From: UBA6100 sp049658145
GTDB taxonomy: Bacteria > Actinomycetota > Coriobacteriia > Anaerosomatales > Anaerosomataceae
Length of the DNA: 13,650 nucleotides
Direction: 5' to 3'
Assembly (NCBI GenBank): GCA_049658145.1
Contig: JBASOJ010000080.1
Span: forward strand, 1 to 13,650
In this document: in pieces, positions 1 through 6,020 of the stretch
Layout: each line of letters opens with the position of its first letter
Position numbering within the stretch: position 1 is the first letter of the stretch
Program-made: the position numbers and the translations under genes
Notes under the pieces: model-generated
What the model was told of the DNA's origin: nothing
Seen by the model: only the letters and a program-made list of their open reading frames with translations
Databases searched by the model: none

Positions 1-1
1 T

Positions 2-274
2 GTGAGCGCCGTGGTGCAAGCGGAGGTCGCGCCAACGGTGCCGGCAGCCGATGCCGCCACGCCGGTCACCGCCGGTCGGCCGGTCAGCGGCGCGGAACTT
101 CCGGCCGCTGAGGCTGCGGCCCCGAACAACGCACCACACACGGTCAGCAAGCGTGTCCGCGTGCCGTTCTTCTCGGCACGGCCCGTCACGAGCGGGATCC
201 TCGCGCTCGGCATGCTCGCCACCGGGATCGCCATCGTCAGAGTGCGCCGGGCATCGCCCGTGCACGTGCGCTGA
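2..274 (+). CDS. 3' end of Ala/Pro-rich protein with C-terminal membrane anchor (partial)
   Basis: The frame is open to the left edge of the window, so this is most likely the last ~90 codons of a longer gene; a GTG at base 2 could also be read as a start, but no upstream sequence is available to judge it. About the first 50 residues are low-complexity, rich in Ala, Pro, Val and Thr, like an extracellular or periplasmic linker. A hydrophobic stretch follows (roughly residues 63-80, SGILALGMLATGIAIV) and then a short basic tail (RVRRASPVHVR). This is the layout of a C-terminally anchored surface protein with the tail in the cytoplasm. I see no LPxTG sortase motif in front of the membrane segment. 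The family is not recognised. It ends 145 bases before rpsF and is probably a separate transcription unit, because a promoter lies between them. Confidence 0.5.
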   Translation: MSAVVQAEVAPTVPAADAATPVTAGRPVSGAELPAAEAAAPNNAPHTVSKRVRVPFFSARPVTSGILALGMLATGIAIVRVRRASPVHVR

Positions 275-315
275 AGGCACCGCCGAGGTGTGTCAGAGGG
301 TTGGGGTAGACGTCA

Positions 316-344
316 TTGTAGGGCTGTCGAGCCTCTGCTACACT
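316..344 (+). promoter_or_regulatory. Promoter of the rpsF operon
   Basis: A -35-like TTGTAG (316-321) is followed after exactly 17 bases by an extended -10, TGC-TACACT (hexamer 339-344). This fits a housekeeping sigma-70/SigA promoter and is the best promoter match in the window. Transcription would begin near 350, giving a leader of about 70 nt before rpsF. It probably drives rpsF-ssb-rpsR and the genes that follow. The start site is inferred from sequence alone. Confidence 0.65.
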
Positions 345-362
345 TCGGAAGCTTCATTTCCT

Positions 363-394
363 GCTCCGGGCATCGCCTTCAATGGTCCCGGGGC
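363..394 (+). promoter_or_regulatory. Leader hairpin upstream of rpsF (candidate S6:S18 autoregulatory element)
   Basis: GCTCCGGG (363-370) pairs with CCCGGGGC (387-394) to give an 8-bp stem with one G-T wobble. The 16-nt loop can form a few extra pairs (CC 376-377 with GG 384-385). No T-run follows, so it is not an intrinsic terminator. It lies in the leader between the predicted start site and the ribosome-binding site AGGGAGGTGA. In many bacteria rpsF leaders carry an RNA bound by the S6:S18 dimer that represses the operon. Assigning this hairpin to that motif is inference from position and a CCG-containing stem. Confidence 0.35.
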
Positions 395-419
395 CGCATA
401 GCCCAAGGGAGGTGAACTA

Positions 420-713
420 TTGAAGGCTTACGAACTCATGCTTATCCTGCGCCCCAACCTCGAGGACGAGGCACGCGATGCCACCCTTGAGAAGGTCAGG
501 GGTCTCATCACTGCCGATGGCGGTTCGGTCGACGCCGAGGAATCGTGGGGCAAGCGCCGTCTTGCCTACGAGATCGACCACACCGAGGAGGGCGACTACC
601 AGGTCGTCCAGTTCCACGCGAACACCGCTACCGTCGCCGAGCTCGACCGCGTCCTGCACATCACCGGCCAGGTGCTGCGCTTCATGATCGTCCGTCGCGA
701 TGATCTCGAGTAA
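420..713 (+). CDS. rpsF: 30S ribosomal protein S6
   Basis: S6 is a small-subunit protein that sits on the platform of the 30S ribosome as a partner of S18. The 97-residue product has normal length for the family and its signature features: the first strand YELMLILRPNL, the middle GGSVDAEESWGKRRLAYEI and the C-terminal LRFMIVRRD. The start is TTG at 420, supported by a near-perfect ribosome-binding site (AGGGAGGTGA, about 406-415) just upstream and by the conserved MKAYELM beginning. There is no long acidic C-terminal tail as in some S6 proteins. It is the first gene of the rpsF-ssb-rpsR group, with a promoter and a leader hairpin in front, so S6 and S18 are probably co-transcribed and may be controlled together. 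Confidence 0.97.
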   Translation: MKAYELMLILRPNLEDEARDATLEKVRGLITADGGSVDAEESWGKRRLAYEIDHTEEGDYQVVQFHANTATVAELDRVLHITGQVLRFMIVRRDDLE

Positions 714-767
714 GTGCGTGTTTGGCCGGAGTCGTAACGACCGGTATCAACGAGTGAGGTGGCGTAC

Positions 768-1193
768 GTGGGCATCAACAGTGTTGTGATTTCAGGCAAT
801 CTGACCCGGGATCCCGAATTGCGGGCGACCAGCAGCGGCATGAACGTCCTGAAGATGGGCGTGGCCGTCAACGATCGTCGCAAGAATCAGCAGACCGGCG
901 AGTGGGAGGACGTTCCGAACTTCGTGGACGTCACCGTCTTCGGCGCTCGTGGCGAGGCACTCTCGCGCTTTCTGTCCAAGGGGTCGAAGGTTGCGATCCA
1001 GGGCAAGCTTCGCTGGAGCCAGTGGGAGTCTCAGGCTGGCGAGAAGCGCTCGAAGCTCGAGGTCGTCGCTGACGAGGTGGAGTTCCTCTCCTCGCGTGAC
1101 GGCGGCTCCGGTGGCTCCGGCGGCTACAGCGCTTCGTCGAGTGCACCGGCTCCCGAGCCGGCGGACGACCTCGGCGAAGAGATCCCGTTCTAG
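768..1193 (+). CDS. ssb: Single-stranded DNA-binding protein
   Basis: SSB coats single-stranded DNA during replication, repair and recombination, and recruits partner proteins through its C-terminal tip. The product has an OB-fold DNA-binding domain over roughly residues 1-105, with family landmarks (INSVVISGNLTRDPELR, FVDVTVFGARGE, SKGSKVAIQGKL). A Gly/Ser/Ala/Pro-rich flexible linker follows, then the acidic partner-binding tip DDLGEEIPF. I choose GTG at 768 (MGINSVVISGN, 141 residues) rather than the in-frame GTG at 759. The Shine-Dalgarno-like GAGGTGG (756-762) overlaps the upstream GTG but lies at proper distance from 768, and SSBs usually begin directly with the first strand. It sits between rpsF and rpsR, the standard arrangement, and encodes the replication member of the operon. 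Confidence 0.96.
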   Translation: MGINSVVISGNLTRDPELRATSSGMNVLKMGVAVNDRRKNQQTGEWEDVPNFVDVTVFGARGEALSRFLSKGSKVAIQGKLRWSQWESQAGEKRSKLEVVADEVEFLSSRDGGSGGSGGYSASSSAPAPEPADDLGEEIPF

Positions 1194-1275
1194 ATGAAGC
1201 ATCTGCCGCAGGCGGTACCCTCCCGCCTCGCGGTCGATACACCACCCCTACAGGGGATCGGAAGGAGGTACGTGC

Positions 1276-1539
1276 ATGAGTGATTACTCGAGGAAGCCTA
1301 AGCGCCGCTACTGTGCGTTCTGCAAAGACAAGGTCGAGTACATCGACTACAAGGACGTGAACATGCTGCGCAAGTACACGACCGACCGCGGCAAGATCAA
1401 GCCGCGCCGGGTTTCGGGCAACTGTGCGCAGCACCAGCACAGTCTGGCGACCGCAGTGAAGCGCGCTCGCGAGATGGCGCTGATCCCGTACGCAGTGCCG
1501 GTCGTGAGTGGCAAGGTCGATGGCAAGGGCCGCAGGTAA
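1276..1539 (+). CDS. rpsR: 30S ribosomal protein S18 (zinc-ligand form)
   Basis: S18 binds 16S rRNA with S6 on the 30S platform. The 87-residue product has the conserved core KDKVEYIDYKDVNMLRKY, IKPRRVSGNCAQHQ and KRAREMALIPY. It keeps the four likely zinc ligands of the cysteine-containing S18 type: C13 and C16 (CAFC), C50 and H53 (CAQH). Some S18 paralogues lack these, so this one appears zinc-dependent. The ATG start at 1276 has an ideal ribosome-binding site (AAGGAGGT, 1262-1269) six bases upstream. The 82-base gap after ssb holds two short GC-rich inverted repeats (1211-1227 and 1245-1256) with no T-run, so read-through from ssb is expected. Confidence 0.97.
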   Translation: MSDYSRKPKRRYCAFCKDKVEYIDYKDVNMLRKYTTDRGKIKPRRVSGNCAQHQHSLATAVKRAREMALIPYAVPVVSGKVDGKGRR

Positions 1540-2518
1540 CACGGCGCCTCCGGCGCTCAGCGGTCAGCAGGCGATGTCTCTGGCATTCGTCGCGTTGGCT
1601 GGCGCCTTCGCGGCGGTGTTCATCGACCCGTTGATCGGGTTGCCGGTAGCCGGCGCCGCCCTTGCGGGACTCGTCTACGCAGGCCGCACCACCGTGTCGG
1701 TCCTGGTGGGACTGCTTGCAGGGCTTGTCGCAGGTTCGGTGCTCTACGGTCTGGTGCTTCCGCTCTTCGGAGACGTCATCACCGTGCGTGAGTCGGCCGG
1801 TCAGATCGTGCTCACGATGGCATCGTTGCTCGTGGCCGGGCCGGTGACGGCTGTGTTGATGAAGCGGATGTCCGCCTTCACCACATCGGTCGTGCTCACC
1901 GGAGCGCTCACCGCCGGTGCGGTGGCGGAGCTGGCGATACCGGCATCGATCGCGGGGCAGAGCGTGGCCGCGTATCTGGAGTCGATGCTCGGAACAGTGG
2001 CGTCGCAGATGGGCACCACCGAGGAGATGGCTCGGATCATCTCGACGTGGCCGGGCATCTACACCGGGATCGGCGGGCTGACGGCATTGTTCGTCATGGT
2101 GGGTGTGGGCGCGATGGGTGCGCGCTTCGGCGTGGCGACCCGGGGAGTCCCGCCACTCACGGTGCTCGACCTGGATATTCGCACGGTCGTCCTGCCGATA
2201 GTGGCTGTCGCGCTGCTGGCGGCAGGCAAGCTTCCGGTGCAGTTCGCATCGACGCTGGCGATCGTGGGCAATAACCTGTTATTGGTGGCCCGGCTGGTCT
2301 TCTTCCTGCAGGGCATCGCCGTGTTTGCTGGTCTGTACGAACGCGCGAAGTTCGCGCGGCCGGTCCGGATGCTTGGTTTCGTCGTTCTCGGCGTGACCGA
2401 GATGTTCGTGCCGGCGGTCAGCCTCACCGGGCTGGCGGATATGTGGCTGAACCTGCGGCGCCTGCCACGCGACGGAGTCGAGGCGAGGCGTCCGGATCCC
2501 ACCCCCGATGGGGACTGA
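1520..2518 (+). CDS. DUF2232 (YybS-like) multi-pass membrane protein
   Basis: This is a strongly hydrophobic protein of about 332 residues with some seven or eight membrane segments. The C-terminal part resembles DUF2232/YybS proteins: a hydrophobic helix with FFLQGIAVFAGLYERAK, then a last membrane pair and GLADMWLNLRRLP. Some distant relatives look like substrate-binding membrane subunits of ECF transporters, but the function is not established. The gene order rpsR-yybS-like-rplI-dnaB matches Firmicutes, which supports the family call. The ATG at 1520 overlaps the end of rpsR by 20 bases and has only a weak AAGG upstream; GTG 1508 and ATG 1574 (just before the first membrane helix) are alternatives. 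Translation is probably coupled to rpsR. The tail after the last helix is short and charged. Confidence 0.8.
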   Translation: MARAAGNTAPPALSGQQAMSLAFVALAGAFAAVFIDPLIGLPVAGAALAGLVYAGRTTVSVLVGLLAGLVAGSVLYGLVLPLFGDVITVRESAGQIVLTMASLLVAGPVTAVLMKRMSAFTTSVVLTGALTAGAVAELAIPASIAGQSVAAYLESMLGTVASQMGTTEEMARIISTWPGIYTGIGGLTALFVMVGVGAMGARFGVATRGVPPLTVLDLDIRTVVLPIVAVALLAAGKLPVQFASTLAIVGNNLLLVARLVFFLQGIAVFAGLYERAKFARPVRMLGFVVLGVTEMFVPAVSLTGLADMWLNLRRLPRDGVEARRPDPTPDGD

Positions 2519-2530
2519 GGACCGCACTAC

Positions 2531-2552
2531 CGCACCGCGGCTTCGCGGAGCG
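2531..2552 (+). promoter_or_regulatory. Small hairpin in the DUF2232-rplI gap
   Basis: CCGCG (2535-2539) and CGCGG (2544-2548) pair around a GCTT loop. Beyond an A/A mismatch the stem extends by three more pairs (2531-2533 with 2550-2552). There is no T-run, so termination is unlikely. It ends about 15 bases before the rplI ribosome-binding site (TAGGAGAG) and may influence rplI translation or mRNA processing. Its function is inferred only. Confidence 0.3.
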
Positions 2553-2578
2553 GCTGAAAGAAACGAGTAGGAGAGACG

Positions 2579-3178
2579 ATGAAGGTCATTCTGACGACTG
2601 ACGTAAAGGGCAGAGGGAAGGAAGGCGACGTCATCGAAGTCGCCCGCGGTTTCGCCGCGAACTACCTGCTGCCCCGCGAGATGGCCATCATGGCCACCCC
2701 AGGCAACCTCAAGCAGCTTGAGGCCCGGATGCACAATATCCACAAGCGCGAGGCCGCCAAGCGCGGCGACGCCGAGGGCCTGGCCGCGCAGATCGCGGGC
2801 AAGTCGCTCGTGATCGAGGCCAAGGCCGGCGACGGCGGCAAGCTGTTCGGCTCGGTCACCTCGGGCATGGTCGCCGATGCACTCGGCGCGCAGCTCGGCG
2901 TGGACGTGGACCGCAGGAAGCTCGACCTGCACGGCCACATCAAGACGGTCGGCGAGCACACCATCGACGTCCGCATCTACGAGGATGTCACGGCGACGCT
3001 CGTGCTGACCGTGATCCCCGTGGGCGGCGAAGTGCTTGCTGCCGCCCCCGCAGTGGTCGAGGAGGCGTCGGCGGAAGCCGACGTCGAGCCGGAGGCCGAA
3101 GACGGCCTGCCCGCCGATGAGCACGATGAGGACGCCGAGGCTGCCGATGAGGCCGCCGAGGTGGAAGACGAGGCCTAA
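2579..3178 (+). CDS. rplI: 50S ribosomal protein L9 with acidic C-terminal extension
   Basis: L9 binds 23S rRNA through its N-terminal domain and reaches out of the large subunit through a long helix. Residues 1-50 hold the rRNA-binding signature (GRGKEGDVIEVARGFAANYLLP). The connecting helix follows, and the C-terminal domain with GGKLFGSVTSGMVADAL (87-103) ends near residue 148, the usual length of the family. Residues 161-199 are extra: a low-complexity tail in which about 20 of 39 residues are Asp or Glu, with no Lys or Arg. The ATG at 2579 is preceded by AGGAGAG at good spacing. It lies between the DUF2232 gene and dnaB. The tail is in frame and followed by a clean stop, so it looks genuine. 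Confidence 0.96.
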   Translation: MKVILTTDVKGRGKEGDVIEVARGFAANYLLPREMAIMATPGNLKQLEARMHNIHKREAAKRGDAEGLAAQIAGKSLVIEAKAGDGGKLFGSVTSGMVADALGAQLGVDVDRRKLDLHGHIKTVGEHTIDVRIYEDVTATLVLTVIPVGGEVLAAAPAVVEEASAEADVEPEAEDGLPADEHDEDAEAADEAAEVEDEA

Positions 3179-3198
3179 GCTAGGCGCCGGGAACCAGG

Positions 3199-3222
3199 GA
3201 GGCGCCGCGTGTGCGGCGCCTC
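3199..3222 (+). terminator. GC-rich hairpin between rplI and dnaB (weak terminator or attenuator)
   Basis: GAGGCGCCGC (3199-3208) pairs perfectly with GCGGCGCCTC (3213-3222) around a GTGT loop, a 10-bp stem. The sequence after it (GTCTGCCC) has only a poor T content, so termination would be partial at best. It stands 13 bases before the dnaB ribosome-binding site (GGAG, 3235-3238). It could adjust the ratio of ribosomal protein to helicase expression or mark an mRNA processing point. Confidence 0.45.
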
Positions 3223-3246
3223 GTCTGCCCGATTGGAGTCGGATAG

Positions 3247-4605
3247 ATGGCTGACGATGGAGTCCAGGCTCTGCGCGAACGTGTTCCGCCGCACAACATA
3301 GAAGCCGAGCAGTCACTACTGGGCTCCATGTTCCTGTCCGGCGACGCGGTGGAGAACTGCATCACCATCGTCGATGCCGATGACTTCTATCGCCCGCCGC
3401 ACCGGAAGATCTTCTCGGCCATCAAGTACCTGAACCTGCGCGGCGATGCGATCGACCAGATCACGGTGGCGGCCAGGCTGGAGTCGACGGGCGAACTCGA
3501 CGCGGCCGGCGGCAAGGCGTACCTGCTCGATGTCACCGGGGCCGTGCCCACCGCGGCCAATGCCGAGTACTACGCACACATCGTGAAGCGCACCTCGATG
3601 CTTCGGCAGCTCATCGATGCGGCCACGAGCATCCAGGCATACAGCTACGAGAACCCGGACGACATCGACGAGGTGGTCGAACGGGCCGAGAAGACGATCT
3701 TCGACGTCACCAACAGGCGCGTGTCGTCGAACTTCCGCATCCTCGAGGAGCTGGTGAAGGAGAGCTTCGCCGAACTCGAGAAGCTCTACGATCACAAGAG
3801 CCACGTGACCGGCGTTCCCACCGGCTTCCCCGACCTGGACAAGATCCTGGCCGGCATGCACAAGGGCGATCTGATCATCCTGGCGGCGCGTCCGTCGGTG
3901 GGCAAGACCGCGCTCGCGCTCAACATCGCGGTGAACGCGGCCAAGGCCGGCACCACCACCGCGGTCTTCAGCCTCGAGATGTCCGCGCCGCAGCTCGTCC
4001 AGCGCATCCTGTGCGCCGAGGCGCGCGTAGACTCACAGCGGCTGCGCACCGGCTACCTGGCCGATGAGGACTGGCCGCTACTCATGCAGGCGATGGGTCG
4101 CCTTCCGCTCGATAAGCTGCATGTGGACGACACGGCGTCGAGCTCGATCCTCGAAGTCCGGGCCAAGTCGCGCCGTCTGTTCCGCGGCGTGGAGAACGGC
4201 CTCATCATCATCGACTACCTGCAGCTCATGCAGCCGCACGGGCGACGCTCCGAGAACCGCCAGGTGGAGGTCGCCGAGATCTCCCGTGGCCTCAAGATCC
4301 TCGCGAAGGAGCTCGAGTGCCCGGTGCTCGTGCTCTCGCAGCTTTCCCGCCGTATCGAGGAGCGCCAGGGCAAGCGTCCGCAGCTTTCGGACCTGCGTGA
4401 GTCAGGCGCGATCGAGCAGGACGCCGACGTGGTCATCTTCATCGACCGCAACACCGACCCGAACGCTCAGGACGAGCCGGGACGCCCGCCGAAGGGCGAG
4501 GCAGAGATCATCGTGGCGAAGCATCGTAATGGACCGGTGGACAGCTGCAGGCTCGCCTACCTCGACCGGTTCACCCGCTTCCTGCCGCTGGCCAGGAACC
4601 CGTAG
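3247..4605 (+). CDS. dnaB: Replicative DNA helicase DnaB
   Basis: DnaB is the hexameric helicase that unwinds DNA 5'-3' at the replication fork, using ATP, and docks the primase. The 452-residue product has family-typical length and no intein. The N-terminal domain (about 12-110) contains the hallmark VPPHNIEAEQSLLGSM. The RecA-like ATPase domain starts near 185 and shows Walker A ARPSVGKT (214-221), Walker B LIIID (319-323) with the following YLQLM, motif SDLRESGAIEQDAD (381-394) and the KHRNGP segment (425-430) with the probable arginine finger. The ATG at 3247 has GGAG eight bases upstream. It is the last gene of the ribosomal/replication block and is followed after 29 bases by the FAD-dehydrogenase gene on the same strand. 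Confidence 0.98.
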   Translation: MADDGVQALRERVPPHNIEAEQSLLGSMFLSGDAVENCITIVDADDFYRPPHRKIFSAIKYLNLRGDAIDQITVAARLESTGELDAAGGKAYLLDVTGAVPTAANAEYYAHIVKRTSMLRQLIDAATSIQAYSYENPDDIDEVVERAEKTIFDVTNRRVSSNFRILEELVKESFAELEKLYDHKSHVTGVPTGFPDLDKILAGMHKGDLIILAARPSVGKTALALNIAVNAAKAGTTTAVFSLEMSAPQLVQRILCAEARVDSQRLRTGYLADEDWPLLMQAMGRLPLDKLHVDDTASSSILEVRAKSRRLFRGVENGLIIIDYLQLMQPHGRRSENRQVEVAEISRGLKILAKELECPVLVLSQLSRRIEERQGKRPQLSDLRESGAIEQDADVVIFIDRNTDPNAQDEPGRPPKGEAEIIVAKHRNGPVDSCRLAYLDRFTRFLPLARNP

Positions 4606-4634
4606 AGCGCGCGATCATCCGTGGAGGCTCCCGC

Positions 4635-6020
4635 ATGAGCGACCAGCGATACGACGCCGTGATCATCGGCGCGGGGCCCGCCGGCATCTTCGCGGCGATC
4701 GAACTGATCCGCGGTAAGCCGGCGATGCGCATCCTGGTGCTCGAGCGCGGCAACCCGATCGACAAGCGCTCATGCCCCGCGCGCCAGACGAGCTGCGTCG
4801 GGTGTCCCACCTGCGCGATCATGACCGGCTGGGGCGGCGCGGGGGCCTTCTCCGACGGCAAGCTCACCCTCTCCACCGAGGTCGGCGGCTGGCTCGGCGA
4901 CTACGTCGGCCCCGACGGGCTCGAGCGGCTCATCGAGGACAGCGACCGGCTCTGGCTCGAGTTCGGCGCCACCACCACCGTGCACTCCCCGGATCCCGAG
5001 GAGGCCGAGCGCCTGATGCGCCAGGCCACCCTCGCCCAGATGCGCCTCGTGCCGATGCGCATCCGGCATATCGGCAGCGATCGGTCACCCGCCGTCCTCC
5101 AGGCGATGTATGACTACCTGGTCTCGGCCGGGGTCGAGGTCCGCACGGGAACGATGGCCACACGCGTCGTGGCCGAAGAGGACCACGTCACCGCAGTGGA
5201 GCTCGGCGATGGGAGCACCATCTCGACGGAGCTCGTGATCGCGGCCCCCGGCCGTGACGGCGCCGACTGGCTCGCCGAGCAGGCCCGCACCCTCGGCATC
5301 GGGCTCGTGAACAACGCGGTCGATATCGGCGTGCGCGTCGAGGTCCCCGCGCCCGTGATGGAGCCGCTCACGGAGCCCCTCTACGAGGCGAAACTGATCC
5401 AGATGTCGCATCGCTTCGGCGACCAGGTGCGCACGTTCTGCATGAACCCGTACGGCGCGGTCACCACCGAGAGCTACGGCGACATCGTCACCGTGAACGG
5501 CCACTCCTACGCCGAGCAGCGCACCGCCAACACCAACTTCGCCGTGCTGGTGAGCCAGCAGTTCACGCATCCGTTCCACGAGCCCATCACGTACGGCACG
5601 TCGATCGCGCGGCTCGCCAACCTGCTCGGCGAGGGCATCTTGGTGCAACGCCTCGGCGATCTGCGCGCAGGACGGCGTTCCACCGCCAAGCGGATCGCCG
5701 AGTCGGTCGTCACGCCCACGATGCCCTCGGCCACTCCCGGCGACCTCTCGTTCGTACTGCCGTACCGGCACCTGGTGGACATCCTGGACTTCCTGGAAGC
5801 GATGGACACGCTTGCGCCCGGCGTGGCGGCCGACGGGACGCTGCTCTACGGCATCGAGGTGAAGTTCTACTCGTCGCGGCTCGAACTCGACTCCAGCCTG
5901 CAGACGCACGTCCATGGCCTCTACGCGGTGGGCGACGGCGCGGGTGTCACGCGCGGGCTCGTGCAGTCGGGCGCGAGCGGGCTGGTGGCGGCGCGAGCGG
6001 CGCTCGAATCCCTCGGCTAG
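4635..6020 (+). CDS. FAD-dependent dehydrogenase (COG2509-like)
   Basis: The protein is a predicted soluble flavoprotein of 461 residues. It opens with a Rossmann dinucleotide-binding motif (VIIGAGPAG, glycines 12, 14 and 17; acidic E38 at the end of the second strand). It closes with the second FAD-binding motif (LYAVGDGAGVTRGLVQSGASG, about 430-450). A cysteine group follows the first motif: C47, C54, C57 and C60, leading into GWGGAGAFSDGKL. This cluster and the GGAGAFSDGKL segment are typical of the uncharacterised COG2509 dehydrogenases. Whether the cysteines hold metal or an iron-sulfur cluster is not known to me. The substrate is unknown. ATG 4635 follows GGAGG (4623-4627). The 29-base gap to dnaB suggests co-transcription. 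Its stop codon overlaps that of the convergent chemoreceptor gene. Confidence 0.85.
   Translation: MSDQRYDAVIIGAGPAGIFAAIELIRGKPAMRILVLERGNPIDKRSCPARQTSCVGCPTCAIMTGWGGAGAFSDGKLTLSTEVGGWLGDYVGPDGLERLIEDSDRLWLEFGATTTVHSPDPEEAERLMRQATLAQMRLVPMRIRHIGSDRSPAVLQAMYDYLVSAGVEVRTGTMATRVVAEEDHVTAVELGDGSTISTELVIAAPGRDGADWLAEQARTLGIGLVNNAVDIGVRVEVPAPVMEPLTEPLYEAKLIQMSHRFGDQVRTFCMNPYGAVTTESYGDIVTVNGHSYAEQRTANTNFAVLVSQQFTHPFHEPITYGTSIARLANLLGEGILVQRLGDLRAGRRSTAKRIAESVVTPTMPSATPGDLSFVLPYRHLVDILDFLEAMDTLAPGVAADGTLLYGIEVKFYSSRLELDSSLQTHVHGLYAVGDGAGVTRGLVQSGASGLVAARAALESLG

Noticed and set aside
759..767. ssb start at the upstream GTG (759)
   Set aside because: The Shine-Dalgarno-like GAGGTGG overlaps this codon, whereas GTG 768 has correct spacing and gives the usual SSB N-terminus.
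931..1542. Long minus-strand open frame (about 200 codons) opposite ssb and rpsR
   Set aside because: It lies antisense to two certain genes, is Arg/Ala/His-rich as expected from GC-rich shadow frames, and has no recognisable domain.
2279..3316. Long minus-strand open frame (about 345 codons) opposite the DUF2232 gene and rplI
   Set aside because: It is antisense to well-supported genes and compositionally a shadow frame; high GC removes stop codons.
3886..3909. Possible defective Walker A in DnaB (ARPSVGKT rather than GRPSMGKT)
   Set aside because: The essential GKT is intact and the changed positions are tolerated, so it is a normal helicase.
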